64,000 nucleotides of DNA from positions 1 to 64,000 of the forward strand of contig JAGZIN010000005.1 of the NCBI GenBank assembly GCA_018366195.1, given 5' to 3'. This DNA is from Butyricicoccus pullicaecorum (GTDB taxonomy: Bacteria; Bacillota; Clostridia; Oscillospirales; Butyricicoccaceae). The translations under genes and the position numbers were made by a program. The notes under the pieces are model-generated. The model was not told the DNA's origin, ran no database searches, and saw nothing but the letters and a program-made list of their open reading frames with translations. This document shows positions 50,384 to 60,273 of the stretch, piece by piece. Positions within the stretch are counted from its first letter, which is position 1; each line of letters opens with the position of its first letter.

Positions 50384-51687
50384 CAATGCTTCTCTTTTTT
50401 CTCAGCCTGAGTCTGATTCTCACCTGCGGTATACTCTATGAAAAGCTGTTGGGCACGTTTCTTCCCTTACGTCACGGCATTTTTTTCCGTCTTTTGCGTA
50501 TTCTCATCTTGTCCATTGCACCAGCCCTACCCATCTATACCGCCGACCCAAATCTTCTCTATCTGATGCCTTTCTTTTTCGGTATCCTCTGGATTTGCGT
50601 TCAAGGCTCCCCACCCGCACGGCTGACTCTTCTTTTGAATCTCTATATCATTTCTGTGTCCCTGAGCGGACTTATCACACAATTGGCTCCCAGACTTTCT
50701 GTGTATGCTTCCCCTCCGCCTGTCCATACATTGCTCCATATCCTTCAGACTGTTATCCTCCTCATATTTTGGTTGTTATTTCGGTATACAAAAATCTGTG
50801 CCAATGCGCTTCCGATTCTCTCTCCGCCTCTCTGGCGGGTATCACTGCTGATGAGCCTTTTCACCTGTTCTGTGCTTCTGCTCTGCATTGCCTTTCCCAT
50901 GCTCCAGCCCAATTGGGAGCAATCTGCCGCCCTGCAATCTGCCTTTTCTCACTTTTTCGACCTGCAAACGCTCCTTATGACACCGCTCATCTTAATGTCT
51001 GTCTACATCAATTTATATATCATTCGTTTATTATCCCTCCATGAGCAACTGTTGCAGGCAAATACACTCTATGAGGTCAACCGAACCCATTATGAACAGC
51101 TGGAGCAGTCACAGCTTGCAGTACGCCGATTGCGGCACGATATGGCAAACCATCTGCAAACCATGCGCGAGCTGGACGAGGCTGCTCTTCGCACCTATAT
51201 TGATGCACTCATAGACACACCAGCGATGCAATCCTATACCATCTATTGTGAAAACCAGATTGTGAATGCCGTTTTACAAAATAAGATGACTCAAATCGAA
51301 CAGCAAAAAATCACGGCACAATGTACCATTGCTCTTCCAAAACAGCTTCCTATCCAGCCGGTTGACCTGTGCGCCCTATTTGCAAACAGTTTGGATAATG
51401 CCATAGAAGCATGTATGCGGCTGCCTGTTTCAGAACGCCGGATTTCCTTGCAGACGCGTGCAGAAAAAGGATTGTTTGTACTTCGCATGTGCAACCCGAC
51501 CATTGACCAAACTCCATTCCAAGCCAATACCCTGCCACCAAGCAGCAAAGCAGACCGAAAAAATCACGGATATGGACTGCCCAGCTTGCAGGAAATCACG
51601 ATACGCTATGGCGGAACCTTCCATATTGCACGCAATCAAGGTATCTTTGAACTTCTCATTACCATTCCGCTTGCCCAAATACCATAA
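50380..51687 (+). CDS. GHKL-type sensor histidine kinase (AgrC-like)
   Basis: A 435-residue kinase with about six N-terminal membrane helices (residues 1-~215), a histidine motif RRLRHDMANHLQ and the N box NSLDNAIEACMRL followed by a GYGLPSL G box. This is the HPK10 layout of peptide-sensing kinases. The ATG overlaps the regulator stop (ATGA). The signal is unknown; no peptide pheromone gene was found next to it. Confidence 0.88.
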   Translation: MTMLLFFLSLSLILTCGILYEKLLGTFLPLRHGIFFRLLRILILSIAPALPIYTADPNLLYLMPFFFGILWICVQGSPPARLTLLLNLYIISVSLSGLITQLAPRLSVYASPPPVHTLLHILQTVILLIFWLLFRYTKICANALPILSPPLWRVSLLMSLFTCSVLLLCIAFPMLQPNWEQSAALQSAFSHFFDLQTLLMTPLILMSVYINLYIIRLLSLHEQLLQANTLYEVNRTHYEQLEQSQLAVRRLRHDMANHLQTMRELDEAALRTYIDALIDTPAMQSYTIYCENQIVNAVLQNKMTQIEQQKITAQCTIALPKQLPIQPVDLCALFANSLDNAIEACMRLPVSERRISLQTRAEKGLFVLRMCNPTIDQTPFQANTLPPSSKADRKNHGYGLPSLQEITIRYGGTFHIARNQGIFELLITIPLAQIP

Positions 51688-51689
51688 AA

Positions 51690-51721
51690 AATCCCGTCAT
51701 TGCAAACGCAATGACGGGATT
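51690..51721 (-). terminator. terminator of the CBS-domain gene
   Basis: 14-bp stem AATCCCGTCATTGC and its complement around a 4-base loop, followed on the minus strand by TTTTTT. It may also slow plus-strand transcripts from the kinase gene. Confidence 0.8.
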
Positions 51722-51814
51722 CAGCGGACTCACTGTATCAAAAATCACGCACATGCCGCGCCGCTTTACAGACTTTTATGGTTGCGGCATGAAATAGACT
51801 CGCGATATACTGCG

Positions 51815-51846
51815 CCAGTGTCTTTCAGACACTGGTGTTTTTTAAT
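51815..51846 (+). terminator. terminator of the LytTR operon
   Basis: Stem CCAGTGTC / GACACTGG followed by a T-rich run. It overlaps the last codons of the convergent CBS gene. Confidence 0.75.
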
Positions 51847-52259
51847 TTTTCTTCATTTCTCAGAAACTCTTTACAATACTCAAAAATCTTTTTTCTCGTC
51901 ACAATGCCCACAAACATATTGCGGTCATCAATGACGGGCACAAAATTTTGATTGGACGCATGAGACAGCAAATCCACAACCTGTGCATTTGCCGCAACTG
52001 CCTTATTGTCACATCGGCGCGGCAAATCACGCATTTGCAAGGATACCGTTTTCTTTTTGCCGATGATTTCTCCACAGGTACACATCAACCAGAGGAAATC
52101 GCCCTCTGTCACTGTTCCAATATATTCTCCCTCTCTGGAAATCAGTGGAATTGCATGATAACCACTCGCCTGCAATTTGTCCAGACCCTCCTTGAGTCCC
52201 ATATCGTCATAGAGATAGGTCACATCACTTTTGTGGGTCAGGAAAAACATAATATTCAT
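51825..52259 (-). CDS. CBS-domain pair protein
   Basis: A 144-residue protein made of two CBS motifs (residues about 10-60 and 75-130, with AIPLISREGEYIGTVTEGDF and FVPVIDDRNMFVGIVTRKKI as typical second halves). CBS pairs bind adenine nucleotides. No catalytic domain is attached, and the partner is unknown. It is monocistronic. Confidence 0.82.
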   Translation of the reverse strand: MNIMFFLTHKSDVTYLYDDMGLKEGLDKLQASGYHAIPLISREGEYIGTVTEGDFLWLMCTCGEIIGKKKTVSLQMRDLPRRCDNKAVAANAQVVDLLSHASNQNFVPVIDDRNMFVGIVTRKKIFEYCKEFLRNEEKLKNTSV

Positions 52260-52372
52260 GAAAACACATCCTCAATTCTTTTACCAAAGTGTTTTTGTGT
52301 TTCTTTTATTTTAACAAAAATACAGGTCTTATTCAAGAGATTCTGCGACAGTTTGCACAATGTTTACATTTT

Positions 52373-54163
52373 TTATTGGTTGTTTTCTGTCATTTCCTGA
52401 TTCAGTTTTTGCAAAATTCGTGTTATCAGAGCAACCCGCTGGAATGGTGTGATAAAATACCAGCCCGCCGTATAAGGAACCATCTTTTTCGCAAGCTGAA
52501 CCGAGAGCTCTACTGCAAGCTCCTCTGCCTGCTCTCGGTTCAAGCCTTCATATCGGTCGATGACAGCCTGAGAAATTTCAATCCCTGCAATCTCATTGCT
52601 CATAAACAAAGCATTGCGATGGCTGACAACAGGAATCACGCCTCCTAAAATATCACCATTCAGTTCCTCATGTGCCTGCATGAGATTTTCAAATGCCCGT
52701 GTTGTAAATACAGGCTGTGTCAAAAATCCGCAAACGCCCTGTTCTTCCTTTCGCTTTGCCTTTTGCAGCTCTACCGCAAAATTTGCCGCATTGACATTGA
52801 GCGCACCAAACACATGGAATGGTGCTGTAATGCCCTGCTCTCCCAAGGAGCGGATATATCCGGCAAGGACAGCAGAATGAAACGAAAATACGCCCTTCAC
52901 CTCATCTCGCTCAGCAGACGGAATGGGGTCACCTGTCACAGTTAATACATTATGAACGCCCTCAGCAGACAATCCCAACAGAAGCGCTTTGGTTGCATTG
53001 ATATTACGGTCCCGACAGGTCATGTGCGGAATCGGGTCGATTCCAAGCTCTCGATGCAGCTTTGCCGCAAGCATCGAGCTATCCATACAGGGGCGGGCGA
53101 TGGGACAATCCGCAATGGTTATCGCGTCCACGCCAGCCGCGTGAAGCGTTCTGGCACCTGCCATAAATTTTTCCAAATTGGCATCACTGGGCGGGTCCAA
53201 CTCCACTGCAATGATTCGTTTTCCCTTTCGCAATTTGCGAATCAGGCGATTTGTTACATTGTGTGGAATCGGAATCTCCGGTTTTGCAGGCTCTACGGGC
53301 TGCACCTCGGTTTCGTGTAAAATCTCCGCAGTCAGCCGGATATGCTCCGGCGTGGTTCCGCAGCAGCCACCTATGATTTTCACGCCTGCTGCCAGAATTT
53401 CTCCCATACGCGATGCAAAATATTCGGGACGTGTCTCAAAAAAGGTGCGTCCATTTACAATCGTCGGATAGCCTGCATTTGGCATGACACTGCACAGGAT
53501 AGGCTCTGCCGGTGTACGCGGTGTCCCAAACAGGTCTATCTGCTTTCGCACCTGTGCCAGCAAATGACTCGGACCTGAAATACAGTTGAAACCTGTGGCA
53601 TCAATGAGCTGACAAGCGGTCACGCGCTGCAAAAGCGGACGAATCGGCAACCCCGTTCTGGTAAATCCATCGGGAGAAACCGCAAACGATGCGATAATGA
53701 AAGCATCAGGACATCTTGCTTTAATGTATGCAGCAAGACCATACAGGTCACTGTCCTCAGACAAGGTTTCAAACAAAAAGTTTTTTGCACCAAGATTCAG
53801 AAAAACCTCCACAATCTGTTCATACTCACCATTTGCATCTATAATCGGTCCAATATCAGCAAACACAAAGGCTCGATATGGCTCTGCTGCCTGCACAGCA
53901 AGCCGCCAGCCCTGTGTAATGACCTCACGCACCTGATTGAATTCACATTCCAAAGCACGGGTATTGGCAGCAAAGGTATTGGTTTTGATTGCACGTGCTC
54001 CACATTCCAAATAGGCGTTATGCACCTGTGTGACCCGTTCGGGCGCCGTACAGTTTGCCAGCTCACATTTTCCCATCTCATCTGCATAAACTGCCCGAAA
54101 ATAGGTTCCCATTGCCCCATCAAATAATAAGGTTTTATGTGCTAGATACTCTCTTAACTCCAT
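52373..54163 (-). CDS. homocysteine S-methyltransferase / methylenetetrahydrofolate reductase fusion (YitJ-type)
   Basis: A 596-residue fusion. Residues 1-~280 are a homocysteine methyltransferase domain with the zinc-ligand pair GGCCGTTPEHI, and residues about 310-590 a MetF-type flavin-dependent methylenetetrahydrofolate reductase (IIAVELDPPSDANL at its start). It makes methyl-folate for the neighbouring MetH and may have methyltransferase activity itself. It lies five bases after metH. Confidence 0.9.
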   Translation of the reverse strand: MELREYLAHKTLLFDGAMGTYFRAVYADEMGKCELANCTAPERVTQVHNAYLECGARAIKTNTFAANTRALECEFNQVREVITQGWRLAVQAAEPYRAFVFADIGPIIDANGEYEQIVEVFLNLGAKNFLFETLSEDSDLYGLAAYIKARCPDAFIIASFAVSPDGFTRTGLPIRPLLQRVTACQLIDATGFNCISGPSHLLAQVRKQIDLFGTPRTPAEPILCSVMPNAGYPTIVNGRTFFETRPEYFASRMGEILAAGVKIIGGCCGTTPEHIRLTAEILHETEVQPVEPAKPEIPIPHNVTNRLIRKLRKGKRIIAVELDPPSDANLEKFMAGARTLHAAGVDAITIADCPIARPCMDSSMLAAKLHRELGIDPIPHMTCRDRNINATKALLLGLSAEGVHNVLTVTGDPIPSAERDEVKGVFSFHSAVLAGYIRSLGEQGITAPFHVFGALNVNAANFAVELQKAKRKEEQGVCGFLTQPVFTTRAFENLMQAHEELNGDILGGVIPVVSHRNALFMSNEIAGIEISQAVIDRYEGLNREQAEELAVELSVQLAKKMVPYTAGWYFITPFQRVALITRILQKLNQEMTENNQ

Positions 54164-54168
54164 TTTAT

Positions 54169-56559
54169 TTACCCCAACACTTCTTTACAAATATCCACCG
54201 ACTCCCGCGCATCTCGCGCATAAAAGTCTGCACCCATCTTTTTGGCATATTCTGGTGTCAGAACCGCACCGCCTACCCAGATTTTGCAGGGGTGTTCACT
54301 GGTGCGCAGGGCATGAATGGTTTCCTCCATATTCGCCAATGTCGTTGTCATCAGCGCGGATAGTCCAATCAGGTGCACATTTTCCCGAATTGCAGTTTGT
54401 ACCACCGTTTCGATTGGGACATCTCGTCCCAAGTCAATGACGCGATATCCATAATTTTCTACGATGGTTTTGACAATGTTCTTGCCGATATCATGGATAT
54501 CCCCCTTGACCGTTGCAACAATGACAGTTCCCTTGCTCACCGCCACCGTTCCTTTCTTCGCCATCTCGGTACGGATAATTTCAAACGCCTCCTGCGCCGC
54601 ACCTGCTGAATTGATGAGCTGCGGCAGGAAAATTTCTCCGCGTTCAAAGCGTCCGCCTACCACATCAAGGGCAGGAATCAGCAGCTCATTTACAATATCC
54701 AGCTCGGTCTTTCCCTGCGCCAAAAGCTGCACCGTCAAGCGGCGTGCCTCGTCCTTCAGTCCTTTGTCCACAGCACGCGGCAGCGTTGTTTGTTCTTCCT
54801 CTGCCTGCGGAGTAACCTCCCGCGCAGGTTCTTTTTCCTTCGTATAGGCAGCAATATAGGCTTCTGCATTGCGGTCACGATTGTACAGTACATTAAATGC
54901 ACGTATGGTATCCATAATAGCGGCTGTGTTCGGATTCACAATCGGCAAATCCAAGCCAGATGCCATCGCCAGTGTTAAAAAGCTGGTCGTAATCAGGGTT
55001 CGATTGGGCAGCCCAAAGGAGATATTGGAAACCCCCAGCGTACAGTGCAGACCCAGTCGGTCACGCACCATTTCCATGGCACGCAAGGTTTCCACCGCCT
55101 TGTCCTGCTCTGCTGAAATGGTGAGTGTCAAACAGTCAATGAATACATCTTCCTTGGGGATTCCATGCGCACGGGCTGCTTTCAGAATACGCTCTGCAAT
55201 GGCAAAACGCTGTTCCGCTGTTGCGGGAATCCCGTTTTGGTCCATGGTCAATCCAATGACAGCCGCACCATACTTCTTGACAATTGGCAAAACCCGCTCC
55301 AGAACTTCCGGTTCTCCATTGACAGAATTGACGATTGCCTTACCGTTGACCACACGCAGACCGGCTGCAAGGGCATCGCTGTTGGACGAGTCAATTTGCA
55401 GCGGCAAATCGGTGACCGACTGGATTGCCTTCACCACACGCACCATCATTTCCGGCTCGTCCACGCCCGGCAGTCCGACATTGACGTCTAAGATATGCGC
55501 CCCTGCGTCCGCCTGTTCCACCGCCTGTGCGAGTATATAATCCAAATCTCCTTCTCTCAGCGCCTGCTGGAAGCGCTTCTTTCCGGTTGGGTTGATGCGT
55601 TCTCCAATGACCCGCACGCCATCGACTACCACCGTTTCTGTTGGGGTACATACCACCGTCCGGCGGCGAATTTCTTTTTGCTCTGGAATCTGTCCCTGTG
55701 TCTCTGCGATGATTTGCCGGATAAAGTCAGGACGTGTCCCGCAGCAGCCGCCCAGATAGCATACGCCAAGTGGTACAAAGCGTGCCATCTGTGCTGCAAA
55801 CTGCTCTGGTGTAATGCTGTATTCCCCCGTTTCCGGATTGGGCAGACCTGCATTTGCCTTGACAATGAGGGGCAAATCGGTCAATTCGCACATCTTTTGC
55901 ACAATGGGATATAGTTCTTCCGGTCCCAGCGAGCAGTTGACGCCCAGCGCGTCCACGCCCAAACCTTCCAAGACTGCACACATCGCATCTACCGAACAGC
56001 CGGTAAAGGTACGGTGATTTGTCTCAAAGGTCATGGTCACAAAAACAGGCTTGTCACTGTTTTCCTTCGCCGCAAGCACCGCTGCCTTGACCTCATACAA
56101 ATCAGTCATGGTTTCAAACACGATAATATCCGCATCTTTTCCTGCCAAAATGATTTCACGGAAAATATCATACGCATCTTCAAAAGCCAGTGTGCCATAT
56201 GGCTCTAACAGCTGCCCAATCGGACCAATATCGAGTGCAACTCTTGGGCGCTCTGCCTGCGGATTGTCTTGGCAAAAAGTATGCACTGCCTGCTTTGCAC
56301 ATGCCACACCTGCCGCAACGATTTCGTGTACGGATAATTCTTCATGTGCCAGCTTTTCACGATTTGCGCCAAAGGTGTTGGTGTATAAGATTTGTGCACC
56401 CGCGTCCAAATACGCGCGATGTATTTTGGTAATCAGTTCAGGGTTCGATAGATTCAGCCCTTCCGGAGCACGTCCGGTCTCCAGTCCGGCACTTTGCAGC
56501 ATGGTTCCCATTGCCCCATCCAAATACCATAACCGATTTTTTTGATTATTCTCTCCCAC
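54169..56559 (-). CDS. metH: cobalamin-dependent methionine synthase (lacking activation domain)
   Basis: A 796-residue MetH from the GTG at 56559: homocysteine domain with LGGCCGTRPDFI, pterin-binding domain (GERINPTGKKRF), cap (residues about 600-650) and B12 domain with the cobalt-ligand motif DIHDIGKN. The C-terminal activation domain of E. coli MetH is absent; a separate protein encoded just upstream supplies it. The GTG sits within the end of that gene, so they overlap by 14 bases. I estimate the start from the ribosome site AAAGGCGG. Confidence 0.93.
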   Translation of the reverse strand: MGENNQKNRLWYLDGAMGTMLQSAGLETGRAPEGLNLSNPELITKIHRAYLDAGAQILYTNTFGANREKLAHEELSVHEIVAAGVACAKQAVHTFCQDNPQAERPRVALDIGPIGQLLEPYGTLAFEDAYDIFREIILAGKDADIIVFETMTDLYEVKAAVLAAKENSDKPVFVTMTFETNHRTFTGCSVDAMCAVLEGLGVDALGVNCSLGPEELYPIVQKMCELTDLPLIVKANAGLPNPETGEYSITPEQFAAQMARFVPLGVCYLGGCCGTRPDFIRQIIAETQGQIPEQKEIRRRTVVCTPTETVVVDGVRVIGERINPTGKKRFQQALREGDLDYILAQAVEQADAGAHILDVNVGLPGVDEPEMMVRVVKAIQSVTDLPLQIDSSNSDALAAGLRVVNGKAIVNSVNGEPEVLERVLPIVKKYGAAVIGLTMDQNGIPATAEQRFAIAERILKAARAHGIPKEDVFIDCLTLTISAEQDKAVETLRAMEMVRDRLGLHCTLGVSNISFGLPNRTLITTSFLTLAMASGLDLPIVNPNTAAIMDTIRAFNVLYNRDRNAEAYIAAYTKEKEPAREVTPQAEEEQTTLPRAVDKGLKDEARRLTVQLLAQGKTELDIVNELLIPALDVVGGRFERGEIFLPQLINSAGAAQEAFEIIRTEMAKKGTVAVSKGTVIVATVKGDIHDIGKNIVKTIVENYGYRVIDLGRDVPIETVVQTAIRENVHLIGLSALMTTTLANMEETIHALRTSEHPCKIWVGGAVLTPEYAKKMGADFYARDARESVDICKEVLG

Positions 56560-57214
56560 AGGTTTTTCCCGCCTTTCGAAATGCACAGGTTTCAAACATC
56601 GAGCAATATGCACAGCCACGAAAGCGCTTGCTCTGCGGTTTATCCGCAATGCCAATCAGCGCTGTCACCGACTTGCGCGGTGTTAAAATATGTGTACTGG
56701 TAACCGTCAAACCGATTTTACGCGGTGCGTCCACCGTTCGAATCAGTTCGTCCTGCAATAAAATAGGCAAATCCCCATAGCCCGGGCTAAAGCGATCGGT
56801 CAAATACATTGGCTCTCCCATCGCTTCTGTGATTTCCCGTTCCGCCTGATCACATACCGCCTCGATTGCAGCCGAGCCACAGCAGTCCAGCACCACAGCA
56901 CGGGACATATCCCGCACCTGTGCGCGGCGAATGGTAAGCTCCAAACCGTTTCCCAGAGTCGCGGCAAGAAAAATCACCCGCTCACAGTCCGACAGCATTT
57001 CTGATACATCATTGCCAACAAATGCAATGTGTGGTGTCTGATTCTCTCGATTTATCGAAAAGACGCGGTAGGTATAGCGTGGTTCTATCACACGCAGGGT
57101 TTGTGCGATACAGTCATCAATCATCGCATCAACCTCCTGCGGAATCTCACTGCCCGTCCACTGCAAATACTGTAAAACCTCTTTTCGGTTAAATGCTTTC
57201 AGTTCTACATTCAT
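56546..57214 (-). CDS. stand-alone MetH reactivation domain protein
   Basis: A 222-residue protein of the vitamin-B12-dependent methionine synthase activation domain family. Segments VIFLAATLGNGLE and RFSPGYGDLPI (with the conserved Gly-Tyr-Gly) match the SAM-binding reactivation domain. It should reduce and remethylate cob(II)alamin in the truncated MetH downstream. The ATG at 57214 overlaps the end of tatD by 26 bases; GAGGA precedes it. Confidence 0.87.
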   Translation of the reverse strand: MNVELKAFNRKEVLQYLQWTGSEIPQEVDAMIDDCIAQTLRVIEPRYTYRVFSINRENQTPHIAFVGNDVSEMLSDCERVIFLAATLGNGLELTIRRAQVRDMSRAVVLDCCGSAAIEAVCDQAEREITEAMGEPMYLTDRFSPGYGDLPILLQDELIRTVDAPRKIGLTVTSTHILTPRKSVTALIGIADKPQSKRFRGCAYCSMFETCAFRKAGKTCGRE

Positions 57215-58040
57215 CTTTGTTTTCCTCACACAAAATTGTGCGGCATTCACATACCGCATCATGAATGGCAAAAAATCGTTTTCCATTTTCTGTTGTGGTT
57301 TTTGCCACTTCTTCCACGGAAATCCCCTTGATTTCCGCAATCGTCTCTGCCATGCGATATACATACAGAGAGGAGTTGCGCTTGCCGCGATAGGGTTCTG
57401 GCGCCATATAGGGCGCATCTGTCTCAATCATCAATCGGTCAAGCGGAATCGCCTCCACAGCCTCGCGCGCCTTCCTGCTGTTCTTAAAGGTAATGACTCC
57501 AGTAAAGGACAGCATACACCCACATGCTAACAGCTGCTTTGCAAACTCTGCCGAGCCTGAATAGCAATGGAATACACAGGGTACCTCTGGATACTGCTCC
57601 ACAATCGTCAAACTATCCAGATGTGCTTCCCGGTCATGGACAATCACAGGCAGACCCAAACGCTTTGCCATGCGCATCTGCATTCGAAAAACCTCCTGCT
57701 GGCGCTTGCGTGCGCCGGAGTCCTTGCACCAGTAATAATCCAATCCAATTTCTCCAATCGCCTTTACACGCGGGTCAACCGCCAGCGCTTCCAGTTCATG
57801 CAGATGCTCCGACAACACCTCATCACTCAAATCCTCTATATTTTCCGGATGATATCCCACCGCGGCATAAACCCATGGATACTGATTTGCATACTGAACC
57901 GCCTTTCGGCTGCTCTCCAAGTCACAGCCCGGATTGAGAATCAGCCCAACGCCGTTATCCGGCATAGATGCCAGCAGGGCATCTCGGTCTGCATCAAAAC
58001 ATACATCATCATAGTGTGCATGCGTATCAAATACAATCAA
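57189..58040 (-). CDS. tatD: TatD-family metal-dependent hydrolase
   Basis: A 283-residue TIM-barrel nuclease. Metal ligands are in FDTHAHYDD, GEIGLDYYW, PVIVHDREAH, FHCYSGS and ETDAPY. The start is a TTG at 58040, nine bases behind GGAGG, which begins the barrel as MIVFDTHAH. It lies about 100 bases after metG in the same operon, a common clostridial metG-tatD order. Confidence 0.93.
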   Translation of the reverse strand: MIVFDTHAHYDDVCFDADRDALLASMPDNGVGLILNPGCDLESSRKAVQYANQYPWVYAAVGYHPENIEDLSDEVLSEHLHELEALAVDPRVKAIGEIGLDYYWCKDSGARKRQQEVFRMQMRMAKRLGLPVIVHDREAHLDSLTIVEQYPEVPCVFHCYSGSAEFAKQLLACGCMLSFTGVITFKNSRKAREAVEAIPLDRLMIETDAPYMAPEPYRGKRNSSLYVYRMAETIAEIKGISVEEVAKTTTENGKRFFAIHDAVCECRTILCEENKDECRTESI

Positions 58041-58138
58041 AAATATATGCCTCCCATTTCTTTTGCAACAGCAAAAGGGCACAGGAATTTTTTCCGCGCC
58101 CTTTCCAAACTCATATCATTTGTATGATTCTGTAATCT

Positions 58139-60130
58139 TCAGCACAATTTTGCGCCCGCTGGTACGGTATCCTCCAGCATGACCAAATGCAGCTCTTCCT
58201 CACCGTCTGCCAGCTCCCGCACAGCAGACAAAATCATACCATTGGATTCCTGTCCCATCATCTTGCGCGGCGGCAGATTGGTGCAGGCAACCAGTGTCTT
58301 TCCTATCAGGTCTTCTGCCTTATAATATTTTGCAATACCGGACAGGATTTGACGGGTTACCTCTGTGCCATCATTGAGCTGGAACTTGAGAAGCTTTTCG
58401 CTCTTGGGCACATTCTCACAGGCAAGCACCTTGCACACGGTCATTTCTACCTTGGCAAATTCATCAATGGTAATGCAGCCCTCTGGAATCTCGACCTTTT
58501 TTGCCTTCTTTTCTTCCTTCTTGCCAGCCTTTTCCTGCTTCTTTTCCTTCTTATCGGACGTTTCCTGTGTCCCAAGGATTTCTTCCAGCTTCTTGGCAAT
58601 GTCAATTCTGCCAAACAGAATCTCAGCCTGTCCAACCGTACCGCCAACCGGCATACCGCCAAAGGAGGTCAAGGACTCTACGCCTGTATTTTCGACTCCC
58701 AGCTGTGCAAAAATCTTGTCCGCAGTATCCGGCAGATAAGGCTTGAGCATCGTTGCCGCAAAGCGAATGGATTCCAAAAGATTGTAGAGCACAGTACCCA
58801 GACGCGCTTTTTTGCTCTCATCTTTCGCGAGTGCCCAAGGCATGGTTTCATCAATATATTTGTTCGAACGGCGCAGCAGCGTAAAGATTTCATCTATTGC
58901 ATCTGCAACATGCAGTCCCTGCATCTTTGCCTCCACACGACTCGGCAGGGCAAGCGCCATGCTTCGAAGCTCCTCATCTACTGGCTCTGCCGCACATGGC
59001 TCCATGATTTTTCCATCAAAATATTTATGATCCATTGCAATGGTACGGTTGACCAGATTGCCCAGTACATTGGCAAGCTCGGCATTGATGCGTTCCATCA
59101 TCATTTCATAGGTCAGCACACCATCATTTGCAAACGGGATTTCATGCAGTACATAGTAACGCACCGCATCTACGCCGAAATACTTTACCAAATCATCTGC
59201 ATAGATAACATTGCCCGCGGACTTGGACATTTTCCCATCACCGACGAGCAGCCACGGGTGACCGAACACCTGCTTCGGCAGTTCCTCTCCGAGCGCCATC
59301 AGGAAAATCGGCCAATAAATCGTGTGGAAGCGAATGATATCCTTGCCAATCAAATGCACATCAGCCGGCCAATATTTCTGATAGTGCGCATCATGATTCC
59401 CGTCCGGATCGTAGCCACAGAAGGTAATATAGTTTGTGAGTGCATCGAGCCAGACATAGACAACATGTTTTTCATCAAATGTGACCGGAACGCCCCAGTT
59501 AAAGGAGGTTCTGGACACACAGAGATCCTGCAAGCCCGGTTTTAAGAAGTTATTAACCATCTCATTCTTGCGGGATTCCGGCTGAATAAAGTCTGGGTGG
59601 GTCTCAATGTGCTGCATCAGGCGGTCGGCATACTTGCTCATACGGAAGAAATAAGCTTCCTCCTCTGTGTTCGCAACCGGTCTGCCGCAGTCTGGGCACT
59701 TGCCGTCTACGAGCTGGCTTTCTGTCCAGAAGGATTCGCAGGGTGTGCAGTATTTTCCCTGATAAGAACCCTTATAAATATCACCTTGCTCATACAGCTT
59801 CTTGAAAATCTTCTGTACCTTTTCCACATGCATAGGGTCAGTGGTACGCACAAAGCGGTCATAGGTGGTATTCATGAGGTCCCAAATCCTTTTGATTTCC
59901 CCAGCCACACCATCTACATACTGCTGCGGGGTAATGCCGGATTCCGCTGCCTTGTCCTGAATCTTCTGCCCATGCTCATCTGTTCCGGTCTGAAAATATA
60001 CATCATACCCCATCATACGCTTATAGCGTGCAATCGCATCTGCAAGAACAATCTCATAGGTGTTGCCAATATGCGGCTTTGCCGACGTATAGGCAATCGC
60101 GGTTGAGATATAATACGGCTTTTTGTCCAT
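58139..60130 (-). CDS. metG: methionyl-tRNA synthetase
   Basis: A 663-residue MetRS with C-terminal tRNA-binding domain. HIGH-type motif KPHIGNTYE, zinc knuckle CTPCESF and CPDCG, KMSKS-type GKMSKSAGN, and an anticodon-binding domain are present. Residues about 515-550 are a lysine-rich linker, followed by the EMAP/Trbp111 domain to the end. It is the first gene of the metG-tatD-metH operon. No T-box leader is seen. Confidence 0.95.
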   Translation of the reverse strand: MDKKPYYISTAIAYTSAKPHIGNTYEIVLADAIARYKRMMGYDVYFQTGTDEHGQKIQDKAAESGITPQQYVDGVAGEIKRIWDLMNTTYDRFVRTTDPMHVEKVQKIFKKLYEQGDIYKGSYQGKYCTPCESFWTESQLVDGKCPDCGRPVANTEEEAYFFRMSKYADRLMQHIETHPDFIQPESRKNEMVNNFLKPGLQDLCVSRTSFNWGVPVTFDEKHVVYVWLDALTNYITFCGYDPDGNHDAHYQKYWPADVHLIGKDIIRFHTIYWPIFLMALGEELPKQVFGHPWLLVGDGKMSKSAGNVIYADDLVKYFGVDAVRYYVLHEIPFANDGVLTYEMMMERINAELANVLGNLVNRTIAMDHKYFDGKIMEPCAAEPVDEELRSMALALPSRVEAKMQGLHVADAIDEIFTLLRRSNKYIDETMPWALAKDESKKARLGTVLYNLLESIRFAATMLKPYLPDTADKIFAQLGVENTGVESLTSFGGMPVGGTVGQAEILFGRIDIAKKLEEILGTQETSDKKEKKQEKAGKKEEKKAKKVEIPEGCITIDEFAKVEMTVCKVLACENVPKSEKLLKFQLNDGTEVTRQILSGIAKYYKAEDLIGKTLVACTNLPPRKMMGQESNGMILSAVRELADGEEELHLVMLEDTVPAGAKLC

Positions 60131-60169
60131 TTTATCTTGCTCCTCCTCTACTTATTCAATCTACCTTAT

Positions 60170-60198
60170 ATCATAACGGAATTTTAAGGTGTAATCAA
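60170..60198 (-). promoter_or_regulatory. promoter of the metG operon
   Basis: Minus-strand -35 TTGATT (60193-60198), 17-bp spacer, -10 TATGAT (60170-60175), about 40 bases before the metG start. The leader is too short for a T-box or SAM riboswitch. Confidence 0.7.
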
Positions 60199-60225
60199 TA
60201 TATTTTATGGAAATTCCTGAAAACC

Positions 60226-60266
60226 ACAAAAATGCCCGCCTGCCGCACGATGCGGCAAGCGAGCAT
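60226..60266 (-). terminator. terminator of the DUF975 gene
   Basis: Long stem (ATGCTCGC-TTGCCGCA and complement, minor mismatches) with a 3-base loop and a following T-run on the minus strand. Confidence 0.8.
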
Positions 60267-60273
60267 CTAATAT

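Noticed and set aside
60131..60273. T-box or SAM riboswitch before metG
   Set aside because: Only about 140 bases separate it from the upstream gene, most of them terminator and promoter; no T-box motif or SAM-I core is seen.
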